The notes below the pieces were generated by a model, which was not told the origin of the DNA, ran no database searches, and was given only the letters and a program-made list of their open reading frames with translations. Shown here piece after piece: positions 8,636 through 17,673 of a stretch of 64,000 nucleotides of DNA; position 1 is the first letter of the stretch; each line of letters begins with the position of its first letter. The stretch is from Candidatus Nanopelagicales bacterium. GTDB taxonomy: Bacteria > Actinomycetota > Actinomycetes > S36-B12. The position numbers and the translations under genes are program-made. The stretch lies in contig JAGYJJ010000004.1 in NCBI GenBank assembly GCA_018402235.1, positions 889,256 to 953,255 on the forward strand. Reading direction: 5' to 3'.

Positions 8636-9634
8636 TCAGCCGGTCCGGTTCACAACGTAATCACACAACATCGTGAGGGCGTGTGTAGCCGGAACGTCGG
8701 GCAGACCAGCAAGTGATCGCCGCGCATCATCGGCCCAGCGGTGCGCTTCGGCGCGAGCTTCGTCGAGGCTCGCGTGGCTACGCAAGAGCACAAGAGCCTC
8801 CGCATGCTCCGCGTCGTCGATCAGCGGCCTACCGAGGAGTTCTTGGAGACGAGCGTCTTGAGTTTCGGTGCTGCTCAGCGCATACAGCCCAGCGAGAGTG
8901 GGCACCCCTTCACGCAAGTCGGTGCCGGGCGTTTTACCCGACTGATTGGATTCAGAAGTGATGTCGACGATGTCGTCGGCCAGCTGGAATGCAATGCCGA
9001 TGGCCTCACCGAATCGACTCATGACATCGATCGTTTCTTGGTCGGCTCCAGACATCATGGCGCCGAATCGTCCAGCAGTGGCAATAAGCGAACCCGTCTT
9101 GTCTGCAAGGACCTGAAGGTGGTGCTTGACCGGATCCATGCCATCAGCCGGACCGACGCTTTCCATGATCTGGCCGGTACACAGGCGTTCGAATGTGCGG
9201 GCCTGGATGCGCACAGCTTCTGGACCTAGGTCAGCGAGAATGTCCGACGCACGGGCGAAGAGGAAATCACCCGTCAAGATGGCAACGGTGTTGTTCCAAC
9301 GGGAGTTGGCCGACGGCGCACCGCGACGCAATTGGGCCTCGTCCATGACGTCGTCGTGATACAAGGTTGCCAAGTGCGTCAATTCCACAACTACGGCCGA
9401 CTTAATGACATCGGGATTAGCCGGCCGGGGGCCAAGGTGACTCGCGAGCAGAGTTAGCAGCGGACGGAACCGCTTACCGCCGGCATCGACCAGGTGTCGC
9501 GAAGTCTCGGTAACAAAGGGGTAATCGCTGACCACGGCGCTTCGAAGTTCGGTCTCGACTTCCTCAAGGCACCGGCTGAGCGACTCATCCAGGGCAGGGT
9601 CGACGGAGAGCTCACCCAGGGGACTCTCGGTCAT
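8636..9634 (-). CDS. All-trans polyprenyl diphosphate synthase (menaquinone side chain)
   Basis: 332 residues with the two aspartate-rich motifs of long-chain prenyl synthases: 'LYHDDVMDEAQLRRG' (FARM, DDxxD) and 'QLADDIVDITS' (SARM). Basic motif 'GGKRFRPLLTLL' near the N terminus binds isopentenyl diphosphate. These enzymes condense IPP onto allylic diphosphates to make the C40-C50 tail attached by MenA. The small residues before the FARM are compatible with a long product, but chain length cannot be read with certainty. It starts 12 bases after nuoN and is most likely the last gene of the nuo transcript, linking quinone tail supply to complex I; actinobacterial nuo operons often end this way. 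Convergent with rarD, 10 bases apart. Confidence 0.9.
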   Translation of the reverse strand: MTESPLGELSVDPALDESLSRCLEEVETELRSAVVSDYPFVTETSRHLVDAGGKRFRPLLTLLASHLGPRPANPDVIKSAVVVELTHLATLYHDDVMDEAQLRRGAPSANSRWNNTVAILTGDFLFARASDILADLGPEAVRIQARTFERLCTGQIMESVGPADGMDPVKHHLQVLADKTGSLIATAGRFGAMMSGADQETIDVMSRFGEAIGIAFQLADDIVDITSESNQSGKTPGTDLREGVPTLAGLYALSSTETQDARLQELLGRPLIDDAEHAEALVLLRSHASLDEARAEAHRWADDARRSLAGLPDVPATHALTMLCDYVVNRTG

Positions 9635-9646
9635 GGCTCGACGGTA

Positions 9647-11179
9647 CTACCGGATGAAGACATCGGCATTCGTGAGCAGGTCCAAGACCGGCTGGGGCAT
9701 GACCCCCAAGATCACCGTCACGGCCACGCTGGCCGCGAGGGCCACGGTGGTGAAGGCCGAAGGCACCGCCACAACCGCGGTCTGTTCGGTGGGTTTGGAG
9801 AAGAACATGATGACAATGACCCGGACGTAGAAGAAGGCCGCAATGAGGCTCGCGACCACGCCGATGATGACCAGCCAGGCGGCTCCGGCCTCAACCGCAG
9901 CAACGAAGACCAAGAACTTGCTCACGAAGCCGCTGGTGAGCGGGATCCCGGCTAAACCCAGGAGGAATATCGACAAAGCCGCGGCAACAATCGGCGACTT
10001 TCGACCCAAGCCGGCCCAAGCTGCGAGGTTCGTTGCCTCACCATTGGAATCGCGCACCATCGAGACGACCGCGAAGGTTCCTACCGTGGCGAAGCCATAG
10101 GAGATGACGTAGAACTTCGTGCTCTGCAGGCCAGCCGGAGAAGCCGCAGCCAGGCCAACCAGGATGAAGCCGGCCTGGGCGATCCAGGAGTAGCCGAGCA
10201 GGCGCTTAATGTCGGTCTGGACGAGGGCAAGGATCGAGCCCAGGATCATCGATGCACTGGCCACGATCCAGATGATCGGTTCCCAGTCCCAACGAACGCC
10301 GCCGAAGGCCACGTAGAGCAGGCGCAGCAGCGCACCGAAAGCTGCGATCTTGACGGTGGCCGCCATGAAACCGACAACCGGAGTGGGGGCACCTTGGTAG
10401 ACATCGGGTACCCATTGGTGGAAGGGAACAGCACCGATCTTGAACAGCGGGCCCACCATCAACATGCCAATACCGATGAGCAGGATGATCGACTCACTTG
10501 GCTTGCTCGAGATCGTTTGCGCGATCTCGGAGAAATTGATTGATCCGCTGTAGCCGTAAACCAGGGCAGCGCCATAAAGGAAGAAGGCCGAGGCGAAGAC
10601 CCCGAGCAAGAAGTACTTCAGCGCCGCCTCCTGGCTGATGAGTCGGCGGCGGCGAGCCATGCCGGTCATCAGATACAAAGGAAGGGAGATGACTTCAAGG
10701 GCTACGAACATCAGCAGCAGATCGTTTGCGCTTACGAACAGCAGCATGCCCAGCACCGCGAAGAGCGTGAGCGGCCAAACCTCGGTCTGCAGATACCCGC
10801 GCTGGGTGAACTGCCTTTCCTCTTCCGAGCCGGGAAGCGCGGAAACGCGGGAAGCGAACGCATCGCCCACCGGATCGATGGATCGTTCGGCCATAAGTCC
10901 CACGCCGAGGATCGCCAAGATCACGATCGAGCCTTGGAACAACAACGCCGGTCCATCGATAGCCACCGATCCGCCGGCGGTCAGCGTGCGAGTGGAGGCG
11001 TTCAGGATGATCAGAACAAGCGAGGTGATCAGGGCACCGAAGACGAGCAGCAACTGCAGGAAACGCCGCGTGCTTCGAGGGGCGAACGCCTCCACCAGAA
11101 CCGAGACGACGGCCGCAGCGAAGATCACGATCATCGGTGAGATCGCGAAGTAATCAATGCTAGGTGGGGTGAAGTTCAC
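9647..11179 (-). CDS. nuoN: NADH-quinone oxidoreductase subunit N
   Basis: 510 residues, about 14 membrane segments. Antiporter-like (Mrp) core with 'LFVALEVISLPLYLMTG' carrying the TM5 glutamate and 'KIGAVPFHQWVPDVYQGAPTP' carrying the TM7 lysine and the discontinuous helix, plus 'LLGYSWIAQAGFILVG'. One of three proton-pumping subunits of the complex I membrane arm. Start ATG 11179 overlaps the nuoM stop by four bases. Length is slightly longer than E. coli NuoN, as usual in actinobacteria. Confidence 0.96.
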   Translation of the reverse strand: MNFTPPSIDYFAISPMIVIFAAAVVSVLVEAFAPRSTRRFLQLLLVFGALITSLVLIILNASTRTLTAGGSVAIDGPALLFQGSIVILAILGVGLMAERSIDPVGDAFASRVSALPGSEEERQFTQRGYLQTEVWPLTLFAVLGMLLFVSANDLLLMFVALEVISLPLYLMTGMARRRRLISQEAALKYFLLGVFASAFFLYGAALVYGYSGSINFSEIAQTISSKPSESIILLIGIGMLMVGPLFKIGAVPFHQWVPDVYQGAPTPVVGFMAATVKIAAFGALLRLLYVAFGGVRWDWEPIIWIVASASMILGSILALVQTDIKRLLGYSWIAQAGFILVGLAAASPAGLQSTKFYVISYGFATVGTFAVVSMVRDSNGEATNLAAWAGLGRKSPIVAAALSIFLLGLAGIPLTSGFVSKFLVFVAAVEAGAAWLVIIGVVASLIAAFFYVRVIVIMFFSKPTEQTAVVAVPSAFTTVALAASVAVTVILGVMPQPVLDLLTNADVFIR

Positions 11180-12735
11180 TGCTCGCTCCCTTCACTCGAG
11201 AGCGAGGAGTCCACTTCGGCTACCGAGACGAACTGCAAGGTCCGCTCCACCGCCGGATTGATCACGTTCAGTAATGGCGCGGGGTAGAAGCCAAGGACGA
11301 TGGACAGTGCAGCGATCGGCACGAGCGCTGTGATCTCTCGGCCCTTGAGGTCGGTCATCTTGATTCCACCGGCATCCAGGCTCGGGTTGAGCGGGCCGGT
11401 CATGGTCTTTTGGTAGACGCGAAGCATGTAGGCCGCAGTGATGACGATGCCGAGGGTGGCCAACGCACCCACCCAGATGTAACGCTCGAAGGCACCCAGC
11501 AGAACCAGGAACTCACCCACGAATGAGACGAGGCCAGGAAGGGCGAGGGAGGACAGCGCAGCGAACAGGAAGAAGCCCGCAAGGACTGGCGCCGTCTTGT
11601 TCACGCCGCCGTAGTCGGAGATGAGCGCCGATTCCCGTCGCCTAGACATCAAGAATCCGGCTGTCAGGAAGAGGGCAGCCGTAGACAGACCGTGGGCGAC
11701 CATGTACACGACCGAGCCGGTTCCGCCGGAGCTGGTGAAGACGAAGATGCCCAGGGTGATGAAACCGAAGTGGGACATCGAGGAGTAGGCGAACAGTCGC
11801 TTCATGTCCTGGGCGTTCAGCGCGATGTACGCGCCGTAGAAGATTCCGATCAGCGCCATGCCGATTACCACTGGTGCGTAGAAATCACTCGCTGCGGGGA
11901 AGATCGGAAGCAGGTAACGGATCATGCCGAAGGTGCCGACCTTGTCGAGCACGCCGATCAGCAGCACCGAGGTGCCCGGCTTACCTTGCGCGGCGGCATC
12001 GGGCAGCCAGGTGTGGAATGGCCACAGCGGTGCCTTGATGGCGAAGGCGAAGAAGAAGCCAAGGAAGAGCATCTTCTGGGTATTCGGGTCGATGTCCAGG
12101 TTGACCAGCGTGAGGAAGTCGAAGGTGCCGGTACCGAGTTGTCGAGCAGACACCACATAGAGGCCAACCATCGCGGCGAGCATGAACAGCCCACCGAGCA
12201 GGCTGAACAGCAGGAACTTCACTGCCGCGTAGGAGCGCTGAGGACCGCCGTACTTACCGATCATGAAGTAAATCGGGACCAGCATCACTTCGAAGAACAC
12301 GTAGAACAAGAAGACGTCGGTGGCAACGAACACGCCGATCATGAGCGCCTCGAGGACCAAAATGAGCGCGAAGTAGCCCTTGACCGAGCCGCCTGCCTCC
12401 TGATCCTCCTCGATGTCCCGCCAACCGGCGAGGATGGTGACCGGGACGAGAGTGGCGGCCAGGGCAACGAGCACCAACCCGATGCCATCCACACCCACCG
12501 AGTAGCTGATGCCCAGGGCCGGGATCCATGGGTAGGACTCCACGAACTGGAACGGCTCGGTTGAGGAGCCGTTGAACTGCAGGGCCATCGCGATGGTTCC
12601 ACCGAGGACGACGAAAGAGACTGCGAGCGCCACCTGCTTGGCCAGCAGCGGCTTGGAACTGGGCAGCAGGGCAACCACGATGCTGCCGAGTAACGGCAAC
12701 ACCCCGAGTGTGGTCAACCAGGGGAACGCACTCAC
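11176..12735 (-). CDS. nuoM: NADH-quinone oxidoreductase subunit M
   Basis: 519 residues with about 14 membrane helices. 'FYVFFEVMLVPIYFMIG' has the conserved TM5 glutamate, 'KAPLWPFHTWLPDAAAQGKPG' the TM7 lysine and HTWLPDAH-like motif (last residue here Q-shifted), and 'RLFAYSSMSHFGFITLG' the TM8 region. Antiporter-like proton channel in the membrane arm. ATGA overlaps with nuoL upstream and nuoN downstream show tight coupling. Normal length and no missing motif; the C-terminal tail is Ser/Glu-rich and short. Confidence 0.96.
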   Translation of the reverse strand: MSAFPWLTTLGVLPLLGSIVVALLPSSKPLLAKQVALAVSFVVLGGTIAMALQFNGSSTEPFQFVESYPWIPALGISYSVGVDGIGLVLVALAATLVPVTILAGWRDIEEDQEAGGSVKGYFALILVLEALMIGVFVATDVFLFYVFFEVMLVPIYFMIGKYGGPQRSYAAVKFLLFSLLGGLFMLAAMVGLYVVSARQLGTGTFDFLTLVNLDIDPNTQKMLFLGFFFAFAIKAPLWPFHTWLPDAAAQGKPGTSVLLIGVLDKVGTFGMIRYLLPIFPAASDFYAPVVIGMALIGIFYGAYIALNAQDMKRLFAYSSMSHFGFITLGIFVFTSSGGTGSVVYMVAHGLSTAALFLTAGFLMSRRRESALISDYGGVNKTAPVLAGFFLFAALSSLALPGLVSFVGEFLVLLGAFERYIWVGALATLGIVITAAYMLRVYQKTMTGPLNPSLDAGGIKMTDLKGREITALVPIAALSIVLGFYPAPLLNVINPAVERTLQFVSVAEVDSSLSSEGSEQ

Positions 12736-14627
12736 GAGAGCCTCACCAAGATCAGCGCGAGGACGATGATGAAAACGCCCCCGACCATGGACAACGCATA
12801 GGAACGAACGAAACCGGTCTGACTACGACGAAGTCGAACAGCTAGGTCTCCGACGAAGGACGTCACGCCGCCCACAAACCCATCCACTGCTTTGGTATCG
12901 AAGGTGGTGAGAGCCTCGGCTGTGCGATAGGTGGGTTGCACCACCAGGACGTTGTTAACGGCATCACCGTAAAGGTCCTGCCGAGCAGCTCGGGTGAGCA
13001 CATTCCCGCGCGGCGCTTCGATCGGCACTTCCTTGCGTGCGTACATGACCCATCCGATGACCGCACCGATGACTACCACCACGAGGGTGACGGCGATGTA
13101 GAACGCGGTGGGCAGCGGTGTGGGAACCGACTCGTAGCCGGTGACGGGCTCAAGCCAGGTTTCGATATTGCCCCAGAAGAGCAGCGCCATACCCAAGAAG
13201 GTCGAGCCGATTGCCAAGATGATCAGCGGGATGGTCATTACCGGCGGCGACTCGTGCGGGTGCGCATCGTCCTCCCACCGAGCCTTGCCGAAGAAGGTCA
13301 TCGCCACCATACGGGTCATGTAGAAGCCGGTGATTCCCGCCGCAAGGATGGTTGCCGCACCAATGATCCAGTTGCGCTCGAAAGCGGCGTGGATGATCTC
13401 GTCCTTCGACCAGAAGCCCGCGAAGGGCGGAATGCCAATGATTGCGAGATAGCCGGCCATGAAGGTAATGAAGGTGATCACCATCAAGCCCTTGAGCGCG
13501 CCGTAGCGGCGCATGTTCACGGTGTCGTTCATGCCGTGCATCACCGAGCCGGCACCGAGGAACAATCCCGCCTTGTATACGCCATGGGTGAGCAGGTGGA
13601 AGATCGCGAAGATGTAGCCGATCGGGCCTAGGCCCGCGGCGAAAACCATGTAGCCGATCTGGCTCATCGTGGATCCGGCTAGCGACTTCTTAATGTCGTC
13701 CTTGGCCGAACCGATGATCGCGCCCATGAATATCGTGATCAGGCCCACCACTACCACCGCAGTTGCCGCCCAGATCGCTGCGTTGTAGATCGCATTGCTA
13801 CGCACGATCAAGTACACGCCTGCAGTAACCATCGTGGCGGCATGGATGAGCGCCGACACAGGTGTGGGGCCCTCCATCGCATCGAGAAGCCACGCCTGCA
13901 ATGGGAACTGCGCGGACTTACCGGCTGCCGCCAGAAGTAGGAGCAGGCCGATCGCAGTGAGGGTTCCCTCGCTGGCCTCGCTGGCCTGGCCGAACACATC
14001 CTGGAAGGTGATGGACCCGAAGGTGATGAAGATGAGCATGATCGCCAAGGACAGACCAACGTCGCCCACGCGGTTGATGATGAATGCCTTCTTGGCCGCG
14101 GCCGCCGCGCTGGGCTTGCGCTGCCAGAATCCGATGAGCAGGTAGCTGGCCAGACCTACGCCTTCCCAGCCGACGTACAGCAGAAGGTAATTGTTCGCCA
14201 GGACCAGGATCAACATCGCGGCAACAAACAGGTTCAGGTAGCCAAAGAACTTCCGGCGGTCCGGGTCGTGGGCCATGTAGCCCAGGGAGTAGATGTGGAT
14301 CAACGCACCCACGATGGTGATGAGAAGAACGAACACCATCGAGAGTTGGTCGAGTTGCAGCGCGAACGAGGCTTGGAAACTGCCGACGAAGACCCAGTCG
14401 TAGACGTTTTGGACCACGGTGCGCTGCTCGGCCGGCTGATCCATCAGCGCCAGCAGCATGAGAACGCCGATCACCGCAGAACCAACCACCGTGAGAACAG
14501 CTAGGTACGGCCCCCACGAGTTGGTACGACGACCACCGAAGAGCAAGATCACCGCACCGACTGCTGGTAGGGCAATGAGCACCCACAGCAGTGCGAAGAT
14601 CCCCTCCGCGGGGATGATCTGGGTCAC
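12732..14627 (-). CDS. nuoL: NADH-quinone oxidoreductase subunit L
   Basis: 631 residues. The antiporter core shows 'LYVGWEGVGLASYLLIGFW' (TM5 glutamate), 'KSAQFPLQAWLLDAMEGPTPVS' region (TM7 lysine, written here within positions near residue 235) and 'AGSTMSQIGYMVFAAG'. The C-terminal third contains the long amphipathic lateral helix and final TM ('LSMVGGVFIIVLALILV') that clamps the membrane arm. Distal proton pump of complex I. It overlaps nuoM by four bases and follows nuoK by 16. No frameshift in this large gene. Confidence 0.96.
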   Translation of the reverse strand: MTQIIPAEGIFALLWVLIALPAVGAVILLFGGRRTNSWGPYLAVLTVVGSAVIGVLMLLALMDQPAEQRTVVQNVYDWVFVGSFQASFALQLDQLSMVFVLLITIVGALIHIYSLGYMAHDPDRRKFFGYLNLFVAAMLILVLANNYLLLYVGWEGVGLASYLLIGFWQRKPSAAAAAKKAFIINRVGDVGLSLAIMLIFITFGSITFQDVFGQASEASEGTLTAIGLLLLLAAAGKSAQFPLQAWLLDAMEGPTPVSALIHAATMVTAGVYLIVRSNAIYNAAIWAATAVVVVGLITIFMGAIIGSAKDDIKKSLAGSTMSQIGYMVFAAGLGPIGYIFAIFHLLTHGVYKAGLFLGAGSVMHGMNDTVNMRRYGALKGLMVITFITFMAGYLAIIGIPPFAGFWSKDEIIHAAFERNWIIGAATILAAGITGFYMTRMVAMTFFGKARWEDDAHPHESPPVMTIPLIILAIGSTFLGMALLFWGNIETWLEPVTGYESVPTPLPTAFYIAVTLVVVVIGAVIGWVMYARKEVPIEAPRGNVLTRAARQDLYGDAVNNVLVVQPTYRTAEALTTFDTKAVDGFVGGVTSFVGDLAVRLRRSQTGFVRSYALSMVGGVFIIVLALILVRLS

Positions 14628-14643
14628 GTATCCGTCCTATTCG

Positions 14644-14943
14644 TCAGTACTTCAGCAAGTTCGGTTCGTCGATCGATGCCGATCGCCTGGTTCGGAAAAT
14701 GGTCACGATGATGGCGAGCCCAACAACTACTTCGGCAGCAGCCACCACCATCACGAAGAACGCCACCACCTGTCCATCGAGGTTGCCGTTCATGCGCGCA
14801 AAGGAGACAAACGCCAGATTCGCTGCGTTGAGCATGAGCTCCACGGACATGAAGACGATGATCGCGTTTCGGCGAACGAGAACTCCGATCGCACCGATAC
14901 TGAAGAGCAGTGCCGAGAGCAGGACGTAATTCGCGGGGTTCAT
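14644..14943 (-). CDS. nuoK: NADH-quinone oxidoreductase subunit K
   Basis: 99 residues with three membrane helices. '[21 protein letters not shown]' region carries the conserved TM2 glutamate (E of SVELMLNA) and '[18 protein letters not shown]' the TM3 glutamate, both needed for proton translocation in the family. MrpC/NuoK fold. ATG 14943 overlaps the nuoJ stop (ATGA). Length is exactly the family norm (about 100). Confidence 0.96.
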   Translation of the reverse strand: MNPANYVLLSALLFSIGAIGVLVRRNAIIVFMSVELMLNAANLAFVSFARMNGNLDGQVVAFFVMVVAAAEVVVGLAIIVTIFRTRRSASIDEPNLLKY

Positions 14944-15770
14944 CGCTGCTCCCCCTCACTTCCCTCATCCGCGTCCTCAAATCCGCTATCAACAACGGAC
15001 TCCCCTGCCGCGATCTGACGGATGTCCTCAAGGTCGGCTTCGTTGACCTCACGAACATCGGCGCGAGCCCGCAAGGGTTCGGGGACGCTCACATCGCTGG
15101 TGCTGCCATCGGGCAGGAGCGCGGGGGTGTCCACCGCGTTGCTGCGGGCATACACACCCGGGGGCGGCAGCTGACCGGGGTGCTGACCGGACGCGAAACG
15201 CTCTTGCGAAAGTTCGCGCTGGGTCTTCTTGGGCAGCCAACGCTCGCGGTGGGTCAAGATCATCGCACCCATGGCAGCGGTGATCAGCAAGGCCGCGGTC
15301 ACCTGGAAGGCGATCACGAAGTCGCTAAAAATCAACGCAGCCAGACCCTCGACGTTGCCGCCCTGGGCTGAATTGGCAGCGTCAAGCCCAACGGATGAAG
15401 TCTCCATCAGGCCGTTGCCGAGGCCGGCGATAAGCAGGATCGAGAAGCCGATGCCCAGCAGCAATGCGGCAACGCGCTGACCCTTGATCGTCTCGATCAA
15501 GGAATCCGAGGAATCGACGCCCACCACCATCAACACGAACAAGAACAGCATCATGACTGCGCCGGTGTAGACGATGATCTGCACCATTCCCAGGAACGGC
15601 GCGGCGTTGGCCACGTAGAGGATCGCCAGGTTGATCATCGTCAATGCAATAAAAAGGGCGCTGTGCACTGCCTTACGGGATATGACCATGCCCAGGGCAC
15701 CGATCACCGCAAGGGTGCCGCTGACCCAAAAGACAATGGCTTCGCCGGTTCCTACCTCGCCCCCTGTCAT
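14940..15770 (-). CDS. nuoJ: NADH-quinone oxidoreductase subunit J
   Basis: 276 residues: five membrane helices in the first 170, with '[20 protein letters not shown]' containing the characteristic YxGAVMxLFLFV pi-bulge helix (TM3), then a hydrophilic C-terminal extension of about 100 residues rich in acidic and proline residues. The extension is typical of actinobacterial NuoJ and absent in E. coli (184 residues). Structural and coupling subunit next to NuoA and NuoK. Overlaps nuoI and nuoK by four bases each. Confidence 0.95.
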   Translation of the reverse strand: MTGGEVGTGEAIVFWVSGTLAVIGALGMVISRKAVHSALFIALTMINLAILYVANAAPFLGMVQIIVYTGAVMMLFLFVLMVVGVDSSDSLIETIKGQRVAALLLGIGFSILLIAGLGNGLMETSSVGLDAANSAQGGNVEGLAALIFSDFVIAFQVTAALLITAAMGAMILTHRERWLPKKTQRELSQERFASGQHPGQLPPPGVYARSNAVDTPALLPDGSTSDVSVPEPLRARADVREVNEADLEDIRQIAAGESVVDSGFEDADEGSEGEQR

Positions 15771-16342
15771 GAGGCGCGCTCAACGTCCCCGCCCGAGGAG
15801 GCGTTTCGCTGCTGTTCTGGCTTTGGATCTAACACCGCTCCGGTGACCTTGTTTGAGTAATAGTCCTGATCCGTTGTGCCCGGCACCATGGGGTGAGGCG
15901 GCGCAACCATACCGGGCAGCAACGGAGCGAGAAGTTGGTCCTTCTCGAAGATGAGATCCGCGCGGCTGCTATCGGCTAATTCGTATTCATTGGTCATAGT
16001 CAAAGCGCGTGTGGGGCACGCCTCGATGCACAGTCCGCAGAAGATGCAGCGCAGGTAATTGATCTGATACACGCGTCCATAACGTTCTCCCGGCGAGAAG
16101 CGCTCTTCATCGGAGTTGTCTGCGCCCTCAACGTAGATGGCATCCGCCGGGCAGGCCCACGCGCACAGCTCGCAGCCAATGCACTTCTCCAGGCCATCAG
16201 CCCAGCGATTGAGTTGGTGCCGGCCGTGGTAGCGCGGCTTGGTCGGCTGCTTGTCCTCGGGGTACTGCTCGGTGACAACCTTCTTGAACATGGTCGTGAA
16301 GGTCACGCCGAAGCCACGGACAGCCTGGGGTAGTTCAGGCAT
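15767..16342 (-). CDS. nuoI: NADH-quinone oxidoreductase subunit I
   Basis: 191 residues from ATG 16342 ([15 protein letters not shown]). Two CxxCxxCxxxCP motifs, '[16 protein letters not shown]' and '[16 protein letters not shown]', bind clusters N6a and N6b that carry electrons from NuoG toward NuoB. An open frame extends upstream over nuoH but has no family similarity; the chosen start overlaps the nuoH stop by eight bases. It is the full-length copy; a shorter NuoI-like paralogue lies at 3353-3700. The Pro-rich C-terminal tail is usual in actinobacteria. Confidence 0.95.
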   Translation of the reverse strand: MPELPQAVRGFGVTFTTMFKKVVTEQYPEDKQPTKPRYHGRHQLNRWADGLEKCIGCELCAWACPADAIYVEGADNSDEERFSPGERYGRVYQINYLRCIFCGLCIEACPTRALTMTNEYELADSSRADLIFEKDQLLAPLLPGMVAPPHPMVPGTTDQDYYSNKVTGAVLDPKPEQQRNASSGGDVERAS

Positions 16343-17673
16343 CGGGTTCCTCCTTGGCATCGGCGGTAGAAGTGGACGTGACCTCGGCGGTGGTGACCGT
16401 AGCCCGGCGTGGGGTGTACTCGAAACGCTGCCCCGGGAGCGGAGGCACGGGGTGCCCAGTGGACACACCGGTGAGGACCTCGTTGGCCCTCTGAGCGCTC
16501 TGTTCGTCGTCGTCAGCGCGTTGCTGAGCCCTGCGGTCGGAGCGGATCTGCAGCATCCAGGATGCACCGAACAGGACCGCGATGATCACCGCGCCGCTGA
16601 TGAGAAGTTCGGTGTTGGTCAGACCAACATCACTTCGGAACAGTCGCGCGATGGATACGACCACAACCCACACCAGCGCCGCCGGAATGAGTACCTTCCA
16701 GCCGAACTTCATGAACTGGTCGTAGCGCAAGCGCGGAAGTGTGCCGCGCAGCCAGATAAAAATGAAGATGAACAACTGAACCTTGATCAGCCACCACAGC
16801 ACCGGCAACCAGCCGGAGTTGGCGCCCTCCCATAAGGACAGCGGCCAGGGCGCGAGGTAGCCGCCGAGGAACAAAGTGGTGGCGAGCGCGGAGACGGTCA
16901 CCATGTTGATGTACTCGGCGAGGAAGAACATCGCGAATTTCAACGATGAGTACTCGGTATGGAATCCACCCACCAGCTCACCTTCGGCCTCGGGGAGGTC
17001 GAACGGCGCCCGGTTGGTCTCACCCACCATTGAGGTGACGTAGATCAGGAAGCTCGGAAGCAGAATGACTGCGAACCAGATCGGCTGCTGAGCCGCGACG
17101 ATCTGCGAGGTGGACATCGAACCGGCGTAAATGAACAACGGCTACAAAGGACAGGCCCATCGCGATCTCATACGAGATCACCTGCGCGGTGGATCTCAGA
17201 CCACCGAGCAGTGGGTAGGTGGAACCAGAAGACCAGCCGGCGAGCACAAGTCCGTAGACACCGATCGAGGCAATCGCCAACACGTACAGAACCGACACCG
17301 GGAAGTCGGTGAGTTGCAGCGGAGTTTCCACTCCGAAAATCGAGACAGTGGGGCCGAAGGGGATCACCGCGAAGGCGATGAAGGCTGCGGTGGCGGAGAT
17401 GACCGGTGCCAGCCAGTACACACCTACATGCGCGGCTTTGGGAATGATCTCTTCCTTGAACGCGAGTTTGAAACCGTCCATCAAGGACTGCAGCAACCCT
17501 TGGGGGCCGACCCGGTTCGGGCCGATGCGGTTTTGCATGCGAGAGACGACGCGGCGTTCCCACCAGATGGTGAACAAGGTGAGAAGGACCAAAAGACCGA
17601 ACACGGCCACCGACTTGCCGAGGACCAACCACCAGGGATCGCCTCCGAACAGCCCGAACTGTCCTCCGGTCAT
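16335..17673 (-). CDS. nuoH: NADH-quinone oxidoreductase subunit H, frameshifted
   Basis: About 445 residues when repaired. The first frame has '[21 protein letters not shown]' region (quinone-site loop, near residues 37-57) and '[10 protein letters not shown]'; the second has '[20 protein letters not shown]' region and '[20 protein letters not shown]' region, all hallmark NuoH. The frame breaks near 17136: '...MGLSFVAV' must skip one G to continue 'FIYAGSMS'. NuoH anchors the peripheral arm and forms the quinone channel; an inactive NuoH would disable complex I, and every other nuo gene is intact, so a sequence error is likely. The C-terminal 60 residues are a hydrophilic extension. Confidence 0.92.
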